A stretch of DNA of 64,000 nucleotides from Stutzerimonas stutzeri (GTDB lineage Bacteria; Pseudomonadota; Gammaproteobacteria; Pseudomonadales; Pseudomonadaceae): assembly GCF_024448695.1 (NCBI RefSeq), contig NZ_JAMOHY010000001.1, forward strand, positions 372,001 to 436,000. The letters run 5' to 3'. Positions within the stretch are counted from its first letter, which is position 1. Every line of letters begins with the position of its first letter. Made by a program: the position numbers and the translations under genes. Under the pieces are notes generated by a model that saw nothing but the letters and a program-made list of their open reading frames with translations, made no database searches and was not told the DNA's origin. Below, piece after piece: positions 62,673 through 64,000 of the stretch.

Positions 62673-63673
62673 CAGGTTGTCTCCGATGACCGCAACAGGG
62701 CCTTGAGTTCGCTGGCGACGCGCTCGGGCAGCAGGTCGTCGAAACAGGGTGTGTGGCGATTGCCCTTGCCGGCATTCGGGCCGGTGGCACACAGATGCAC
62801 CTGCGAGCGACCGTAGGCGCCCACGCGACCCGGCAGGGTCGGGCCGTAAAGCGAAATGCTCGGCACATCGAGGGCTGCGGCAAGATGACCGAGGCCGGTA
62901 TCCACCGCCACGCAGGCGCGGGCGCCGGCAATGACCTTGGCCACGCCGCCAAGATTCAGCCGGGGCAATACCGAAGCACCGGCGATACCGTCGGCGATAC
63001 GTTCGGCGCGGGCCTTTTCCTCGGCATTGCCCCAGGGCAGGCGAATCGCCCAGCCGAAAGCGCTCATGCGCTCGGCCAGCTCGCGCCAATAGGCTTCCGG
63101 CCAGTGCTTGCTCGGCCAGGTAGTGCCGTGCAGGAACAGCAGATAGGGTTCCTCGCCAGGCGCGGCCAGCTGGGCGCGATCGAGGCCGTAATCGCCGATA
63201 GCCTGTGGCAGCGCGTAACCGAGCGCCTGAGCAAACAGCTGCCGGACTCGCTCCAGTGCGTGCTGATCACGCGGCACGGTATAGCGGCGATCATAGAAGC
63301 GCGACGCCATCGGCTCGCGCGCCGAGTCGCGGTCCAGACCGGCCACCGGCGCTTTCACGTAACGGGTCAGCCAGGCACTTTTCAGCAGGCCCTGAGCATC
63401 GATGACCAGGTCATAGCGGGTTTCACGCAGACGCTCCTTGAAGCGCCGCCATTCGCCGGTACGCAGGGTCTGTAGCAGGTTTTTGCGCCAGCGACGGATG
63501 GCCACTGGAATCACCTGGGCCACGGCCGGATGCCAGGCGGGAATCTCGGCGAAGCCTTCTTCGACCACCCAGTCGAACTGGATGCCGGGGATCGCCCGTT
63601 GCGCATCGGTCAACGCCGGCAAGGTATGCACGACATCGCCCAGCGACGAGGTCTTGATCAGCAGAACGCGCAC
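62672..63673 (-). CDS. waaC: ADP-heptose:LPS heptosyltransferase I
   Basis: This 333-residue GT9 heptosyltransferase starts with GTG 63673 directly after the waaF TGA. It has 'VLLIKTSSLGDVVHTLPALTDA', 'QGLLKSAWLTRYV', and the C-terminal 'RACVAVDTGLGHLAAALDVPSISLYGPTLPGRVGAYG' ADP-heptose region. It transfers the first heptose to Kdo. Gene order waaF-waaC-waaG-waaP is the conserved Pseudomonas arrangement. Confidence 0.95.
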   Translation of the reverse strand: MRVLLIKTSSLGDVVHTLPALTDAQRAIPGIQFDWVVEEGFAEIPAWHPAVAQVIPVAIRRWRKNLLQTLRTGEWRRFKERLRETRYDLVIDAQGLLKSAWLTRYVKAPVAGLDRDSAREPMASRFYDRRYTVPRDQHALERVRQLFAQALGYALPQAIGDYGLDRAQLAAPGEEPYLLFLHGTTWPSKHWPEAYWRELAERMSAFGWAIRLPWGNAEEKARAERIADGIAGASVLPRLNLGGVAKVIAGARACVAVDTGLGHLAAALDVPSISLYGPTLPGRVGAYGRSQVHLCATGPNAGKGNRHTPCFDDLLPERVASELKALLRSSETT

Positions 63674-64000
63674 TCAGTGCTCCAGCGGCAGCGGGTCGGC
63701 CAGCGGATCGCCGGCCAGGCGTTGCAGCGCATCCAGCACCGGCTGCGGATGCAGATCGCGCAGGCAATTGTAGTGGCCGAAACGGCAGGTACGGTCGAAG
63801 CAGGGGCTGCATTCCAGCCCCAGGCGGACGATCTCCACCTGATCGGCCAACGGTGGCGTGAACTGCGGCGAGGTCGAGCCATAGACTGCCACCAGCGGTC
63901 GGTTGAGCGCAGCCGCCACGTGCATCAGACCGGAGTCATTGGACACCACCGCCGTGGCGCAGGACATCAGGTCGATGGCCTCGGCCAGGCTGGTCTCACC
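63674..64000 (-). CDS. waaF: ADP-heptose:LPS heptosyltransferase II, C-terminal part
   Basis: The frame is open through the right window edge, so only the last 108 codons are seen. The sequence 'GETSLAEAIDLMSCATAVVSNDSGLMHVAAALNRPLVAVYGSTSP' is a typical GT9 C-terminal domain, and 'LECSPCFDRTCRFGHYNCL' is the WaaF-type cysteine-rich loop. It adds the second heptose to the inner core. The N-terminal part lies beyond 64,000. Confidence 0.93.
   Translation of the reverse strand, partial: GETSLAEAIDLMSCATAVVSNDSGLMHVAAALNRPLVAVYGSTSPQFTPPLADQVEIVRLGLECSPCFDRTCRFGHYNCLRDLHPQPVLDALQRLAGDPLADPLPLEH

Noticed and set aside
62673-63089. N-terminal extension of the waaG frame
   Set aside because: This part overlaps waaC entirely and is Arg/Pro-rich. 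The true WaaG start with GGAG and the family opening is at 62672.

Overview
The window is a Pseudomonas-type (Pseudomonadaceae) chromosomal segment holding a complete-looking O-antigen/surface-glycan cluster (about 1-35 kb) directly beside the conserved lipopolysaccharide (LPS) core and lipid A export region (about 35-64 kb). The assignment rests on the gene set waaA, hldE, msbA, waaL, wapH, a carbamoyltransferase, wapQ, wapP, waaP, waaG, waaC and waaF, on dnpA/mig-14 homologues, and on Pseudomonas-style REP palindromes. I cannot name the species. The core genes look GC-rich, while much of 2.7-17 kb is visibly AT-rich, as expected for exchanged O-antigen DNA.

The O-antigen block is read leftward from about 34.97 kb. 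First come wbpA-wbpB-wbpD-wbpE, which make UDP-GlcNAc3NAcA; no wbpI epimerase is in the window. A PglK-like ABC flippase follows. Next is a pseudaminic acid pathway: pseB, pseC, pseH, an aldo/keto reductase, a fused SpsF-like cytidylyltransferase/class III aminotransferase, pseG and pseI. Inside it sit an SDR, a methyltransferase, a metallophosphoesterase and an ATP-grasp ligase. A decayed second pseI lies just downstream of the intact one. Then come a possible sialic-type glycosyltransferase, a Fuc4NAc module (wecF-like, a left-handed beta-helix acyltransferase, wecE-like), and wbpG-hisH-hisF for acetamidino groups. The block ends with a second, self-contained amidotransferase fused to a class II glutaminase, three GT4 glycosyltransferases, a membrane protein interrupted by a G14 tract, a Wzy/ligase-like protein and a Campylobacter-like pglA-pglC-pglD-aminotransferase set running off the left edge. 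The inferred repeat unit starts on a bacillosamine-type sugar and contains an amidinated diacetamido-uronic acid, pseudaminic acid and Fuc4NAc. No wzx or wzz is visible, so the ABC protein is the best flippase candidate.

The boundary region (35-44 kb) holds a beta-CASP metallo-beta-lactamase protein with a REP element inside its reading frame, waaA, a pair of 239-bp tandem repeats, an FAD oxidoreductase and an aldo/keto reductase, a Nudix-like hypothetical, and a hipA-hipB toxin-antitoxin-type pair in reversed order behind a palindromic operator candidate.

The core region (43.9-64 kb) contains msbA-mig-14-dnpA-hldE as one leftward unit, a divergent kinase-like gene and a GT2 gene, a glycosyltransferase/waaL unit, carbamoyltransferase-wapH, and the unit waaF-waaC-waaG-waaP-wapP-wapQ-kinase. 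No tRNA, rRNA, CRISPR array or intact insertion sequence was seen.
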